Below, piece after piece: positions 35,471-46,620 of a DNA stretch of 64,000 bases. How positions within the stretch are numbered: position 1 is the first letter of the stretch; each line of letters starts with the position of its first letter. Source of the DNA: Dimargaris cristalligena (taxonomy: Eukaryota > Kickxellomycota > Dimargaritomycetes > Dimargaritales > Dimargaritaceae). The notes under the pieces were generated by a model. It ran no database searches. It was given only the letters and a program-made list of their open reading frames with translations, and was not told where the DNA came from. Made by a program: the position numbers and the translations under genes. The stretch spans positions 62,001 through 126,000 of the forward strand of contig JANBQC010000017.1 in the NCBI GenBank assembly GCA_027576995.1. Direction: 5' to 3'.

Positions 35471-37039
35471 TGTATATAGATGTGTGTGCCGGTATACGGA
35501 CAAGTCAGTTGAATCCTTTGGTCGAAGGCAGATCTATATTTTGCACATTAGCATAGATATTTATTTTTGATATTTAACACCTACCTCATTGTTGGGCCTA
35601 TTGGCATCCCGTGCCGGGATCCGGTGGTGTTAATACTGCGTTAACCACCGCCCGGGTCACCAGACGCTTGCATTTCCATCTCCCGGCTGGGTCGCCATCC
35701 CAACTAGTTGTTAAAAAGGCCTTGGAATTACATAATCAAGCCATACGTAGACAGGACACAGTACCCAGCCCACTCCGCTAATGACAATATCCGGGTAGCC
35801 GATTTGCCCAAGTGTCCGGGGAAAGGCACCCCCGGTAGAGCCATAGTGTTCATAAGAAATGATATCTAGAGAAAGTCAGTTGATTGGCCAAGGAGTTCAA
35901 AACAGTAATTGCCGAGTGGGTTTTCCTAGTACCGATGGGCAATGGCATTATCGATTACCATACATGGCAGACTGTAGGATTGTTGTCCAGCGGCATATCG
36001 GTGGCATTCTACCATCAACCATAGGTAATTTTAGGGGAAAATCTTTTGGATTTCCCAGACCCCTCTCCCCTGGAGTCTACACCTGTGGTGAAAGGGGGTG
36101 GTATATCGCATCTGCCCCACCCCTGTTGGCCAGCCTTGAATAACTTACACAATGCTGCACAAACTGTAACATTTGGTCTGGTGAGACATACACCAAAATC
36201 CCGGGAACAATTAGGAGAGTTATTTTGCTGTGAGTTGGTTATCCTGCGTTATTTGGGGTTGGGTACGATCTGATGCGCTGGATGCAAAGCAAAAGGGCAG
36301 TGGAAGGCCATCCGAAGCGGACTCTGGATCGGCTGATGACTTGGAGGGGGAGTTTTAACCAGCCTAGATGAACAGAACGTTGGTATACAAGCCACTATAC
36401 CACTTGCTAACATCCCCCGAACTAGTGGTGGTCAGAGGCTTGGTGAATTAGCGAAATTTATTAATTGGTGTTAGGGTGGAGGTGCAGCTTGTGCCTCCCT
36501 TTTCTAGTTTCCTCTCGCTCCCACACCAGGTTGGCCACCCACCTAGGCTGTTGGGAAGGGGGGGGACATACAGGAGGGTGCTGTAGGGTGGGCGGGGAGG
36601 TCAATCCGGCCCTTTCTCTCTCTTGTTACGTTTCTTCGCACGCCTGTTGCTCCTTGCTTCGGCTGGTATTGCCAACCCTAATTAAAAAAGGAAATGGCCA
36701 ATCAGGTAAACGCAGGGTGTAAAATCCCGGTCCGAATGATCAACGAGCTACTTGTATTTCTCTCTCTCTCACTTCTACGCCTACTGCCACGGCCAACTTG
36801 GTCTAAATTGAAGCAACGGTGGGCAATCTCATCTTAAGAAAAGGGCAACTACGGTGGCAAAACGCGATATTTCGAGCTGGTCCAATGAACCGCGTGGCGG
36901 GGGATGGAAGCGAGGGGAGTGGGGGGTGCACCACCACCAACCCGCAGGTATCTAGCAAACAGGTAGGAGAAAGTGATGAATGTAGATTCCAGTAAGGCCT
37001 AGAGTAAAGTACGCTAAATTCATCCCCTCCCTTTCCAAC

Positions 37040-37107
37040 GAATGTATTCCGGCCCCACCACCATGGCTTAGAAGAATGTATTCCGGCCCCACCACCATGG
37101 CTTAGAA
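37040..37107. repeat. Perfect 34-bp tandem duplication
   Basis: Two identical 34-base units lie head to tail at 37040-37073 and 37074-37107. Each starts GAATGTATTCCGG and ends CATGGCTTAGAA. The absence of any mismatch suggests a recent duplication. Confidence 0.95.
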
Positions 37108-40050
37108 AGAGGGCTTGGCGTGGAAGACGAAGAAGGAGGGGGGAGAGAGAGCACGGCGAATACATGTACAGGCCATTGCTTTGCATCGACCCGTTGTAAG
37201 GGAGAAGGAGACCCTTGCCCACAGTGGGTCTACCAAACGGCCCTTTGTTTTATGCAGTAAGGCGGCTCCAGATGAACCGAGGCGATCCTTTCTGATCCGG
37301 CCGGAAGTTCACTTAAGCTAACAAAGGGTTCTCTTTTTATGTATTTTTTAACATTCGCACTGTGGCTATCCCCGTTAGATTCGCCTGCTCAGGCTTGCGT
37401 TGGGCGCATACCGTTGCCTCCCCCACATTGCCCTTTTGATACAGAGAACTGGGTTGCAGGATTCGCTCAGAACTCCTCCCTCCCCCTCTACTTCTTTTAA
37501 TATCCTGGGGGATTACTTTCATTTATTTTATTTTATTTTTCACACTGGTTCAGTCGACCCCTCCTCCCCAGTATATACCGAACAGATCCTTTGAATAAAT
37601 ATTATTGAACCATTTATACCATAGATGATTGGGATGGGGAAGGAGGGGGACATCCGATGGCGCTGCGTTTCCTATGTTACCAACCCTCAGTAACCCGCTT
37701 GGGATATTGCCCTCGGCTAATTTCCCCCTGTGTGGCCCCAGCCATCGATTAAAAGGACGCACATCAGTTGATGGGGATTACGCTGCGTTTAAGCGAGGGA
37801 TAGAAGAGACCCCCTCCTCCCGACCCATACATCCACTTGGTAATACATACGCCAGAATGCGACCAGGGGGCATATCCTATGGAAGAGGGGCGGGGTGGGG
37901 AGGATCTCGGCAATGTAGTCCAAAGAGACGGGTGTAATAAAAGAGGGAGATGGCTACCTCTTACAGAATACGATGGGACCAGCCTAGTTAATAATGCCAC
38001 CGGTTAAAGACACAAGGCGTATATATATATATGGGACGGTTGGTCAATTTGTTTTGTAGGTGGCACAATCCCTTTTGGCCCTCGTCAATGAATCCGTCAC
38101 GAGCCAGGGTTGTTGTTTTTTTGGTCGGGTGGTGTTCCGCTTTAGTATTTTTTGACGTATCCTTGTGCCCCCTGCACTAGACTCGAAGGACCAAAGGGTC
38201 AATGGCATGATACGGGGACCCATGAAAGAGGTATATGTCTCCTAGCTTGCCGCAGGGATTCCGGGATATGTTATGTGTATTCCTTTCCCTCCATCTCTCC
38301 ATACCACCCTGTACTTGTTAGTGGGGAAATGGAGGGAATAATCAAAGGGAACAATGCGTAGGAGAGAATTGGGAAGGGGAACAGTAATCTTCGGCAAAGC
38401 CCTATTACTTATCTAAGTCTACAATTGCAAAGAAGAAGCACGCCAATGGATTGGCGGGAATATGGCGGTCCGTTGATTAGCTATGCTGACTGACATATCT
38501 CCCTTCCACCATTTGGTCCACAGACTGAACCCTAAACGAAGAAAAAAAATAAGGGTATGGTGGAATCCTAAATTGACCCTAGCCACGAAATCACCAATGC
38601 TAACTTTGTAGAGCTTTTCTTTGTCGAAACTACGGTGGGCTACCTCGTCGTATCTGCGTAGAGACCCAAGGCCAATGGGGAGCACTGGCCCTGGTCCAAT
38701 CTCGATGTATACACCTTATATTTACGTGGGGTGCACCCTAACCCTCACCACCTAATGACATCTCCCGCACTCAAGTTTAATAACTGCCACTCTGGTGCAG
38801 CTGGCTAGTACCTACGATATCCGGTACATTTGGGGATGGATGTATAAAGCTGGCTTGAAATGGGTGGAAGCCTATCCCTCCCCCCCCTCACTTCTCTCCT
38901 AACTTACTCCGGATACCTGTTGAATCAATGGAACTGAGCTATATGGGGGAATGGAGTTTCCGTGGGTTCGTAATTGACATCCTGCATCTGCCTATCCTAT
39001 TTTATCCATTCCCTATACTGAGAGAGGATCCAACCGTTCGACGATGAAAGGGATGGGAAATATAAATAGATACCGTGGGTGGGAGTGGAATGACGCTGGC
39101 TGGAAATTGACACCCGGTGGGGTTACGAAGCAGTAAATAGATGGAGCTTCTGGGGGATAGTCTGTAATTCCAAAGCACAGTATATTCCACCCATGTCGAT
39201 CGTGATTAGTCCGCCCTTAATTGCAGCTCGAAAATAGCTCTGCCTCCCCCTATTTCTACCACCTTGTATCCACATTACTGATTCAAGGGATGGCCGGAAG
39301 TTCAAGTTCCGCTGATGATTATGGCCTTACACTGTGGTACCGTAACTCCGCAGCTGGATACGGCCGTTGACTTTCTTCTATTTACAGTGACTGGCTGTCG
39401 ATAAGATTGCTCGATTGCAGTGGCCACATCTAGTCTTATAAGGTATAGATTTAAGTGGAATTGGGCATAGAGAGAAATATGGTAGTGATGGCGGGAGTAT
39501 ATCAGTTATAGGAATGATCTAAAGTAGATATTAAGGGTATCAAATTAAGTAATATGAGGACCCTGGTTATTCGCCAGTCTCCAATAGGAGCCACTTCATT
39601 AGCAGAACTATTCTACCCACCTCGCCTACCTACCCCTCTTTCTTCGTAGCCACACCCCTATTCCCCTATTGCTAACGTTAAGTAATCCCCCACAATGGGC
39701 TGTTATAGATAACGCCCGTCAAATACTCCCTACCCTCCCCCTTAGCCAGGTTTTTTTAGGGGAGTTTATTTATTGTTTTTGCGCTGGACTCGGCCAGGCT
39801 TCGAAGGTTTTGAAGGGGACACCATCATACATGATAATCGGTCAAGTAGCTACAGTGAATGAGTCAGCCAGCACACTCCATCTTGGCAGTCCGCACCTCT
39901 TCCTACTCCTAACGCCGCATACTTCTTTTCTTCCTCTTTCTTTACAAATGAAAAAATACTATACAAGGTGGCTTAAAAACACCGAGTCAACCCGAAATCA
40001 TTTGGCACTGAAGGAAATATTATTATATTCTGCTTTTCTCTCAAGCTCCA

Positions 40051-40069
40051 CTCTCTCTCTCTCTCTCTC
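40051..40069. repeat. (CT)n microsatellite
   Basis: More than nine perfect CT units in intergenic DNA. Confidence 0.85.
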
Positions 40070-41388
40070 AATTCACCTCTCCTAGCGGTAAGCCACGCCT
40101 GTACACCCACTCTCCTGGGTACATGTCATCCCCAGCTCACTGCCGCTACATATTTTCATGGCTGTGTAATTACGTGATTGTATAGACGCAAGTCCAGGTG
40201 CACGGTTGGGTGTGTGGTGTACCACATAAGAAGGTTAGCTGAAGGATGACAAGGGGGAGGGGAGGTTTATTGCTAGAAGGAAAACGCATTAATTAAGGAC
40301 AGACCAAGGTAATATTAGGTATGGATCACTGATGTCGGATTGGAGATGGTTGAAGAGAGAGAAAGAGAGAGCAGTAATAGCCTGTGTTAGAGAATACCCT
40401 CCCCACTCGGGTGCTGCCATACACTTCCATTCCTCTCCGTGTATCTCTGGGGTGAAGGTAGATCAGATATCCAGATGAATCCAGTGATAAACACCGTGGC
40501 GTTAAATAGACAACTCTTACGTAATATAGTTCCACCCAAGTGACCGAAAGGTACCGAAGCATTCACTATACTAGGGCCTTATGCGGGAAATATGAATGGT
40601 AGGTGCAACGAAGGGGCAGCTTTCCGATTCCCAACGCTGCCGAGGTGACTAGTAGATGGCCCCGGTCCATAACCGGCTGGTACATTCCAATGGCCTTGCT
40701 GAGGGAGGGCCCCTACTAGCCCCTCTCTCGGCCCAGTCCTACCGCCCTTGCTACAGCTGGGCAGCATTCGAGATGGTAGTGGTGGTTCTTCATCCCCATA
40801 GGCCGGTCGTATTGTATTTGCCGCCCCTATCTCTTCGATTACTCATCCATTCCGACACTGTTGACTTGTCAAAAAGGAGCCAGTGTATGGGGACTTCGTC
40901 GTGCGGGCAATCGTCTAATCCGAAGTTACAGCCTCTCTCTCCTCCCCCCAAATCTGTCCCTTTCCCGCCCCTATTATTTTTTTCGACGTTTAAACCCACG
41001 GCTTCCCTCATTCCCGATGGTTTAATTTTATTTGTCCATTCAGCCTCAGCTTGGCCAACCAAGAGGAGGTCTGCCGCCATTATACCCACCCCCTCTTCTA
41101 GCGGACATACCACGTTCAACCAATGGCTATTCAGAGTTATAATGTCGGAGAAGGCGTGCCAATCTACCAACTTCCTATTGACGCCAACGTCATTCGTGGT
41201 TAAAACTGGCTTAATAATGGTGTCCTACATTTCATATCCCGCGATGACCCGGCCAGTATGACCTTCACCAAGGTCCTCATGACATCAGAATATCTCGCCT
41301 CTTCTTCCCCGCCGAGTAGTATTTATGTTAAACAAAACCCGGTCAAGGGTGATTAGGAAGTGTATAGCACACAATGGGGGTGCTGGCA

Positions 41389-41404
41389 ATATATATATAT
41401 ATAT
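41389..41404. repeat. (AT)n microsatellite
   Basis: Eight perfect AT units in intergenic DNA. Confidence 0.8.
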
Positions 41405-41723
41405 GTTTGATAGAGAGGCTCAGGAAATGTAAAGGGGGTGGTGTATGTTTCCTTTCGATTTGACATCACCCATGTACATGCCAAGAGCACGGGTAACCGG
41501 CCAGGGGGCCGACACTGCTGGGATCCGATGGATATATATATTTAGGCTGGGCGGAAATAAACATCTTCAATCGTTTAACCTCCCGCATTCTGTGGTTTAC
41601 GAGTGGGATGTGGTTGAGCGGCGGGGTTTAATCAATCAATCAGTCAACAATTAGAATCACTCTGCTGTGGCTATTTTTACCGCCTTGTCCCATTAGGCCA
41701 CTTTCCGCTCACCCCGCCCCCCC

Positions 41724-41740
41724 CTCTCTCTCTCTCTCTC
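41724..41740. repeat. (CT)n microsatellite
   Basis: More than eight perfect CT units, directly preceded by a C run. Confidence 0.85.
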
Positions 41741-42988
41741 CCATTTTCCTCATTGTTCTAACACTGCTTTGGTAAATAACACTTGGTTGGGTGAGGGGGA
41801 TCAACCCTAGCCCCAACATTGGGTGAGATGTATCCAGTGAAGTATTAAAGAGTACCGCAGTGCTTGTTTGGCCTCCCCTTGTCATCCCGTTCCGATGGAC
41901 CAACCCCAGCGGGGTCAATAACAAGATGTGTACGTGTGTATGTATATGTGTGTATGTGGTGGACAAACTATAGCGATAAGCCACTGCGGATATACCGGAG
42001 GAGCTACGGGCGAGGGGGACGAGTAGTTGCGAAGAAGAAAGGGCACCAACTAGAGCAGAGAGAGAGAGACAGAAGAAGGGGGGGAGATATACAATCTGCC
42101 CGTTGGCTCGGCATAACAGGCCATGCCGTCGGCTATTTTCGGCCGCCGAGCGATCTCCCCCCGGGGGACGCATTTTCCGGGCAGTTGAATGGGTGTGCGT
42201 GTTTGGGTGGGTGGGTGTATTGGGATGCACCTCTCCCACCCTCGGATCCCGCGGCCCCAATGTTACTGGGGATATTTGCAGCCTTGGCCGGTGGATACGG
42301 AAGGCAGCCCCTCCCCCTCCCTCCCCCCTATTAACCCTTTCAACCGCCGAGTCTTATTTCCTATTATTTATGTTGGCTTGACTACAATAGGTTTGTTCCG
42401 ATTGGAAGAGAAGGAAATACCTTTATTTACCACCTCCTCTCCAAAAGCAACTATCGAATCACTTCGGGTATAGTACACGCTGTTCTCACTTGAGCCTTCT
42501 TCCATAGCACGTAATCCGCTTGCTTGACTTTCTTCCCATTCCCCTCTTCTTTTATATTTTAAACTTATCTATTGAAGGGGGGGTGAATGAGTGAGGAAGG
42601 ATGGCCTGAGGGTGGTTTTCATCCACTCGCTTTTTTTAAAAAATACATGGATTGCCAATAACTAACCGATACACCCGGACTGTCCAAGAGTGTGGCGGAG
42701 GGATAACCCGCACGGTTAGAAGACCTAGCCGTAGTGGTTGTAGTGAAGACCTTCATAAACTAGGGTACAAGACCGGGTAGCAGGTCCCCGTTATTTGGCC
42801 ACGCCCATGGCCTATAACCCCCCTCGTACCCACATCGCTCCCCCGTTTGTGTAACCCACTCCACTCCACCAAACTACCTTCTATGTTTATAAATGTAGCT
42901 AATTCCAGAGAAGAGGCCTTATCCCTGAGATAGTCCCAACGTGGAGAGTAAAGGAGAAGGCCAGGGGGATTTCAAAGACCGCCTCCCT

Positions 42989-43008
42989 ATCATCATCATC
43001 ATCATCAT
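42989..43008. repeat. (ATC)n microsatellite
   Basis: More than six ATC units in intergenic DNA. Confidence 0.8.
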
Positions 43009-43154
43009 TATTAGATGGGTAGGCCATTTACCTATGAGAGTATAATTCGGTTCTCTTTTTCTCACTATGTAGATGCAGACCCATCGGTGGCGAGATGTGC
43101 TAATCAATTTTCTCGCCATATTTATTTTTGTGATCTAGTATGACAGGGGGGTAT

Positions 43155-43177
43155 TTATTATTATTATTATTATTATT
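43155..43177. repeat. (TTA)n microsatellite
   Basis: More than seven TTA units followed by a short TTTA run, about 1.2 kb from the Ecl1-like stop codon. Confidence 0.85.
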
Positions 43178-44356
43178 TATTTATTTAGTGCACCATCGGG
43201 TGCGGACTAAAGTATTCTGCGGGACCATGTAGCTAGTTGAAGCCGATGCTGTGGGGGGTGAGGGGGAAGGTTCTTTGCTGGTCCATGCACACACCGGGTT
43301 TACCCATGTCCCTCTCTCACTCACTCCCCGAATAAGAGAAATACTGACTAACTGACTAAACCAGTTTAACTCTATTGTTTGGGGGCTGCAAACAAGCCGG
43401 ATAGGCAGTGATATGCTTGCTAAGCCACGGGGATGAATATGGGAATGGCCAACCGCCTAAAAAATCAACATTAAACACGACAAGGGAGAAAAGACAAGAA
43501 AAACTCATGGGCTTAAAGCTGGTCTCCCCTCGATGAATATAGAATAAAATGTGACATCCAATTAGTGGCCCGCGCGGCCTAAGCAGTCCCCGGTTATAAT
43601 CGCGGAAGCCCTGGGACCAATGGCCAAAAAGAAGAACACGTTGGACCTACCAAATCCCTTGGTTATCGGTTATAATAATAACCCCTCATTATGCCTCGAT
43701 ATATGGATTATTAAAGGTGAAGTGGGAGGGTGTACCATGTAAAATCGATTTAGGTTACGGTTTATTGTGATGTCAATGAGTGGAAGGAGTGTACATAATA
43801 ATGGGGCAGGGGCGGAGAGTGGCCCTATGCCGTCGCCCAGTAATGATGAAAATGGAGGGGGATTCAGCTGGCAGGAAGGCGCGGCCGAACAAATGATAAA
43901 TACATATCAGACTAATGCTGGTAGTAGAATGGTAGGTAGTAGGGGGGAAGGGATGGCAAAAAAAATACAGAGCTATCAGACGAGTGGCTGGCAAACGTGT
44001 AAATGATGGGGGGGACAAGAAGAGGAGGAATAGTAATAGTGGTAATAATAATAATATAAAAAGAGTAGACAATGATGCAGTGAAAGAGAAGTGGAAGAAG
44101 GGAATGGCGGATGTGTATATGGAGGGGGGGTGTATGGGGTTGGAGGGGAGATTATAGTAAAAGGGGAGAAAAGGATGAACAATCGGGCCAAGGGGTTGTG
44201 TGGTGGTGAAGGGGCAATAGTCCTCCTCATATACACCCACACATTGGCCACGAATAGCCAGAGATACAAAGGGAGAACACGAATAATAAGGAAGAGGGTG
44301 GAGGGTTTTATACAGGCGCAGGAGGGGGTGGTGATGGTTCGGCGGACGGTACGTCA

Positions 44357-44788
44357 TTAGTAGGCGGACTGAAAGGACCAAGCGGGCACCGCGGTCGGCC
44401 CATGCTTGGCCGCTGAAGAAACCAGCGACGGCGAAGCGGGGGACGACGAAACCGAAGACGAACCCAGGGCATCCAAACCCGAGAATGGTGAGGTCTTTCG
44501 CGACGACGACGACGACGACGACGAAGCGTCACTCGAACGAGCGCAGAGTGGGAGGGGCAGGGTAAGCGGGGGAAGATTGGGTAGAGTCTGCAGGGTAGAG
44601 GGGCGGAGACGGTACGGTTCGGGCTTGGGCTTGCTTACGGCACCACGGCCGAAGCGAACGGACGACACTGGGGGGTCGTCATTGAAGGTGTAGGAGCTGC
44701 TGTCCTTCCACCGGCACACTTCGGTGCAGTAGAGGCTGCCGGGAACGTCGACGTGACGGTCGCAAACGACGCACCAATCGGTATCCAT
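44357..44788 (-). CDS. Ecl1-family (lifespan regulatory factor) small zinc-finger protein, 143 aa
   Basis: From the ATG at 44788 the protein begins MDTDWCVVCDRHVDVPGSLY and continues CTEVCRWKD. The four cysteines C6, C9, C21 and C25 in this spacing right at the N-terminus, with the DWCVVC start and the YC..VC block, are the signature of the fungal Ecl1 family. Its members are short nuclear proteins that extend chronological lifespan and respond to zinc, sulfur or nutrient limitation. The remainder is low-complexity: a Pro/Leu-rich stretch, eight consecutive Ser (residues 89-96, encoded by eight TCG codons) and further Ser-rich sequence. The frame continues 27 codons upstream of this ATG without another ATG, so 44788 is the best start. 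It is the only recognised gene between 29 and 60 kb. Confidence 0.78.
   Translation of the reverse strand: MDTDWCVVCDRHVDVPGSLYCTEVCRWKDSSSYTFNDDPPVSSVRFGRGAVSKPKPEPYRLRPSTLQTLPNLPPLTLPLPLCARSSDASSSSSSSSRKTSPFSGLDALGSSSVSSSPASPSLVSSAAKHGPTAVPAWSFQSAY
44501..44524. repeat. (CGA)8 repeat encoding poly-Ser in the Ecl1-like gene
   Basis: Eight perfect CGA units on the plus strand read as eight TCG serine codons on the minus strand. Pure codon repeats of this kind tend to vary in length between strains. Confidence 0.9.
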
Positions 44789-46600
44789 AGCGAGTAGTTG
44801 AACGGGGCGGTAGTAGTAGTGGAGATAGTAGAAGAAGACCTGCGGTAATGGCGTCAGCGATAGCCACAATTATAATAATAATATATTCAAGGGCGAGGAG
44901 GAGGGATGATTATTCAATCGGAGAGGGAAAAGGCGGCTATTTAAATACAGGAGCGAAGGTAGTAGCAGACAGTGAATATAGTTAGGGAGGTTATATAAGA
45001 ATCGGGGAGAATGAAGAGGATAAACTCAGAACACTTGGTGTGGTGAAGTACTTGGAGGAGGGGAGAAGCTCGCCCTTTTATATAGACTTTGGACCAGGTT
45101 TGGGAAGGAGCTCATCCAACCCACTTGGCCTTCAGAGGGAAGGAAGGAGGGAAGAGAGGGTGAGGGGCACCAATGTCCGCCTACCCCACTTCCTGCCTGG
45201 CTATAGGCCCTTCCCCACCACACCCTCTTTCCCACCTCCCTCCCCCCTTTCTTCCGCCTCCCCACCCTCAAAACCACCCCCCCTACACCCCTTTGTCTCC
45301 CCACCTACGCCCCGCTGCTGCTGAACCCACACACCACCACCCCCAGCTTATCTTGGCTCTTTCTCTCTGGCCATTGGGCTTGGGTGATGATAATCTCTTA
45401 CCTTGGCCAGGCCCCGCAGCATCCGAGCGGGCCATCCTCCTTCGCCCGCCTATCCCTCCCTTCGTTTCTTTTTGGTCCATCTGCCTTTCCTTTCTTATTC
45501 TTTTCTTATTCTTTTACGCCGCATCCGAAATTTCTACCTCTCTGTCTTGTCTTCAGGGCCCCCGACCCTCCCACTCCACGATACCGGTAGCAGCAAGGAG
45601 CTTCGGCGACTCACTGCTGGAATAGAATGTGCGCGGACCTCTATAGCCCAACTGGTGTATGTGTGACCCTGGCCGACCCTATTCATTCTAGCCTTAACAC
45701 AATACTGTACCCATTCTCGGGTTCGGCCCGGCCGGTTGATTATCAACATGTATCTGAATGGTGGTGGGTATCACGGTGCACAGTCCGCTCAAATTAGCCA
45801 CACTTTCAATCGGTGCCCACTGATTCGGCGGGTCCACCGCTCCTATAGGATAGCTACGGTGTTCGTGACGAGGCTATGGCTGACCAGTTCGGCTGCGGCC
45901 ACTCATGGATAGCACCTCTACTGGCCCACCTAACCCAGTGCAATGATGTCTTGTCCGACACACCCAAATGCATTCGTTGTACGGCCCGTGTGCGCCAGCC
46001 TGCTCTTGGGATTCTCGATCCGATTGAATCTCCGCTGATACCACCAGCACTATATTCACCACTACCCTAGTTTCATATATAAATGAATGTGAAGGAGGCG
46101 GGGGGTGCTGCCATTGGGCTAATGGAGACCTTTAATGAAATGAAATACCGAGCCATTGCCTCCCCCCTGGCAATGTGTGTTCGCTCTACGGGAAATACCG
46201 CAATCCATTCTTGCAACCCCAAGCTGGATACAGATACCGACCACTCTCCCCCGGCTGATTTTAGCTGGTACTAGACTGTACATATACTATACTTCGGTAC
46301 TGAACGAAGAAAAAACAATGCTTCAAATATGATATACAATGGACAAATATGTACTGGGGTTACATTTACTAAATGGCCTGCAGGCGGTTGACGTCAAAGT
46401 ACAACCCAATCGCCCGAATGGATCCCCGATTGGCTTAGGATACGGCACCATGTAGTGTGAGGTCGTTGGCCGATGCGGTGGCTCATACTCCAAGGGGAGA
46501 TATATCTGCTAGTGCTGGCCCTAGTGGACAGATATAAGTGTATGAACCAGGTCAGTAGTATACCGCTGAGCGCTGAGCAATACCCACATTGCAATTCATA

Positions 46601-46620
46601 ATATATATATATATATATAT
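46601..46620. repeat. (AT)n microsatellite
   Basis: Ten perfect AT units in intergenic DNA. Confidence 0.85.

Larger units (their letters stand above)
28998..44356. other. 15.4-kb gene-poor stretch between SGF73 and the Ecl1-like gene
   Basis: No gene is recognised. Open frames are short (mostly under 140 codons), overlap on opposite strands and lack domains. The stretch carries many microsatellites (30208-30226, 30838-30853, 31070-31095, 32759-32782, 40051-40069, 41389-41404, 41724-41740, 42989-43008, 43155-43177), a perfect 34-bp tandem duplication at 37040-37107 and an 18-bp palindrome at 35453-35470. The longest frame, 40656-41261 on the plus strand, is discussed as a finding. Short multi-exon genes, non-coding RNAs or decayed transposons could be hidden here and would not be seen by eye. 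Confidence 0.5.

Noticed and set aside
37040..37107. Possible CRISPR-like or minisatellite array
   Set aside because: Only two directly abutting units and no spacers, so it is a simple tandem duplication.
41709..42334. Opposed open frames of 183 (minus) and 156 (plus) codons
   Set aside because: Both arise from CT/GA and GT repeats; composition is low-complexity and neither resembles a known family.
43773..44381. 202-codon minus-strand frame directly after the Ecl1-like gene
   Set aside because: It is pyrimidine-rich low-complexity sequence in the 3' flank, overlaps the Ecl1-like stop, and shows no domain.
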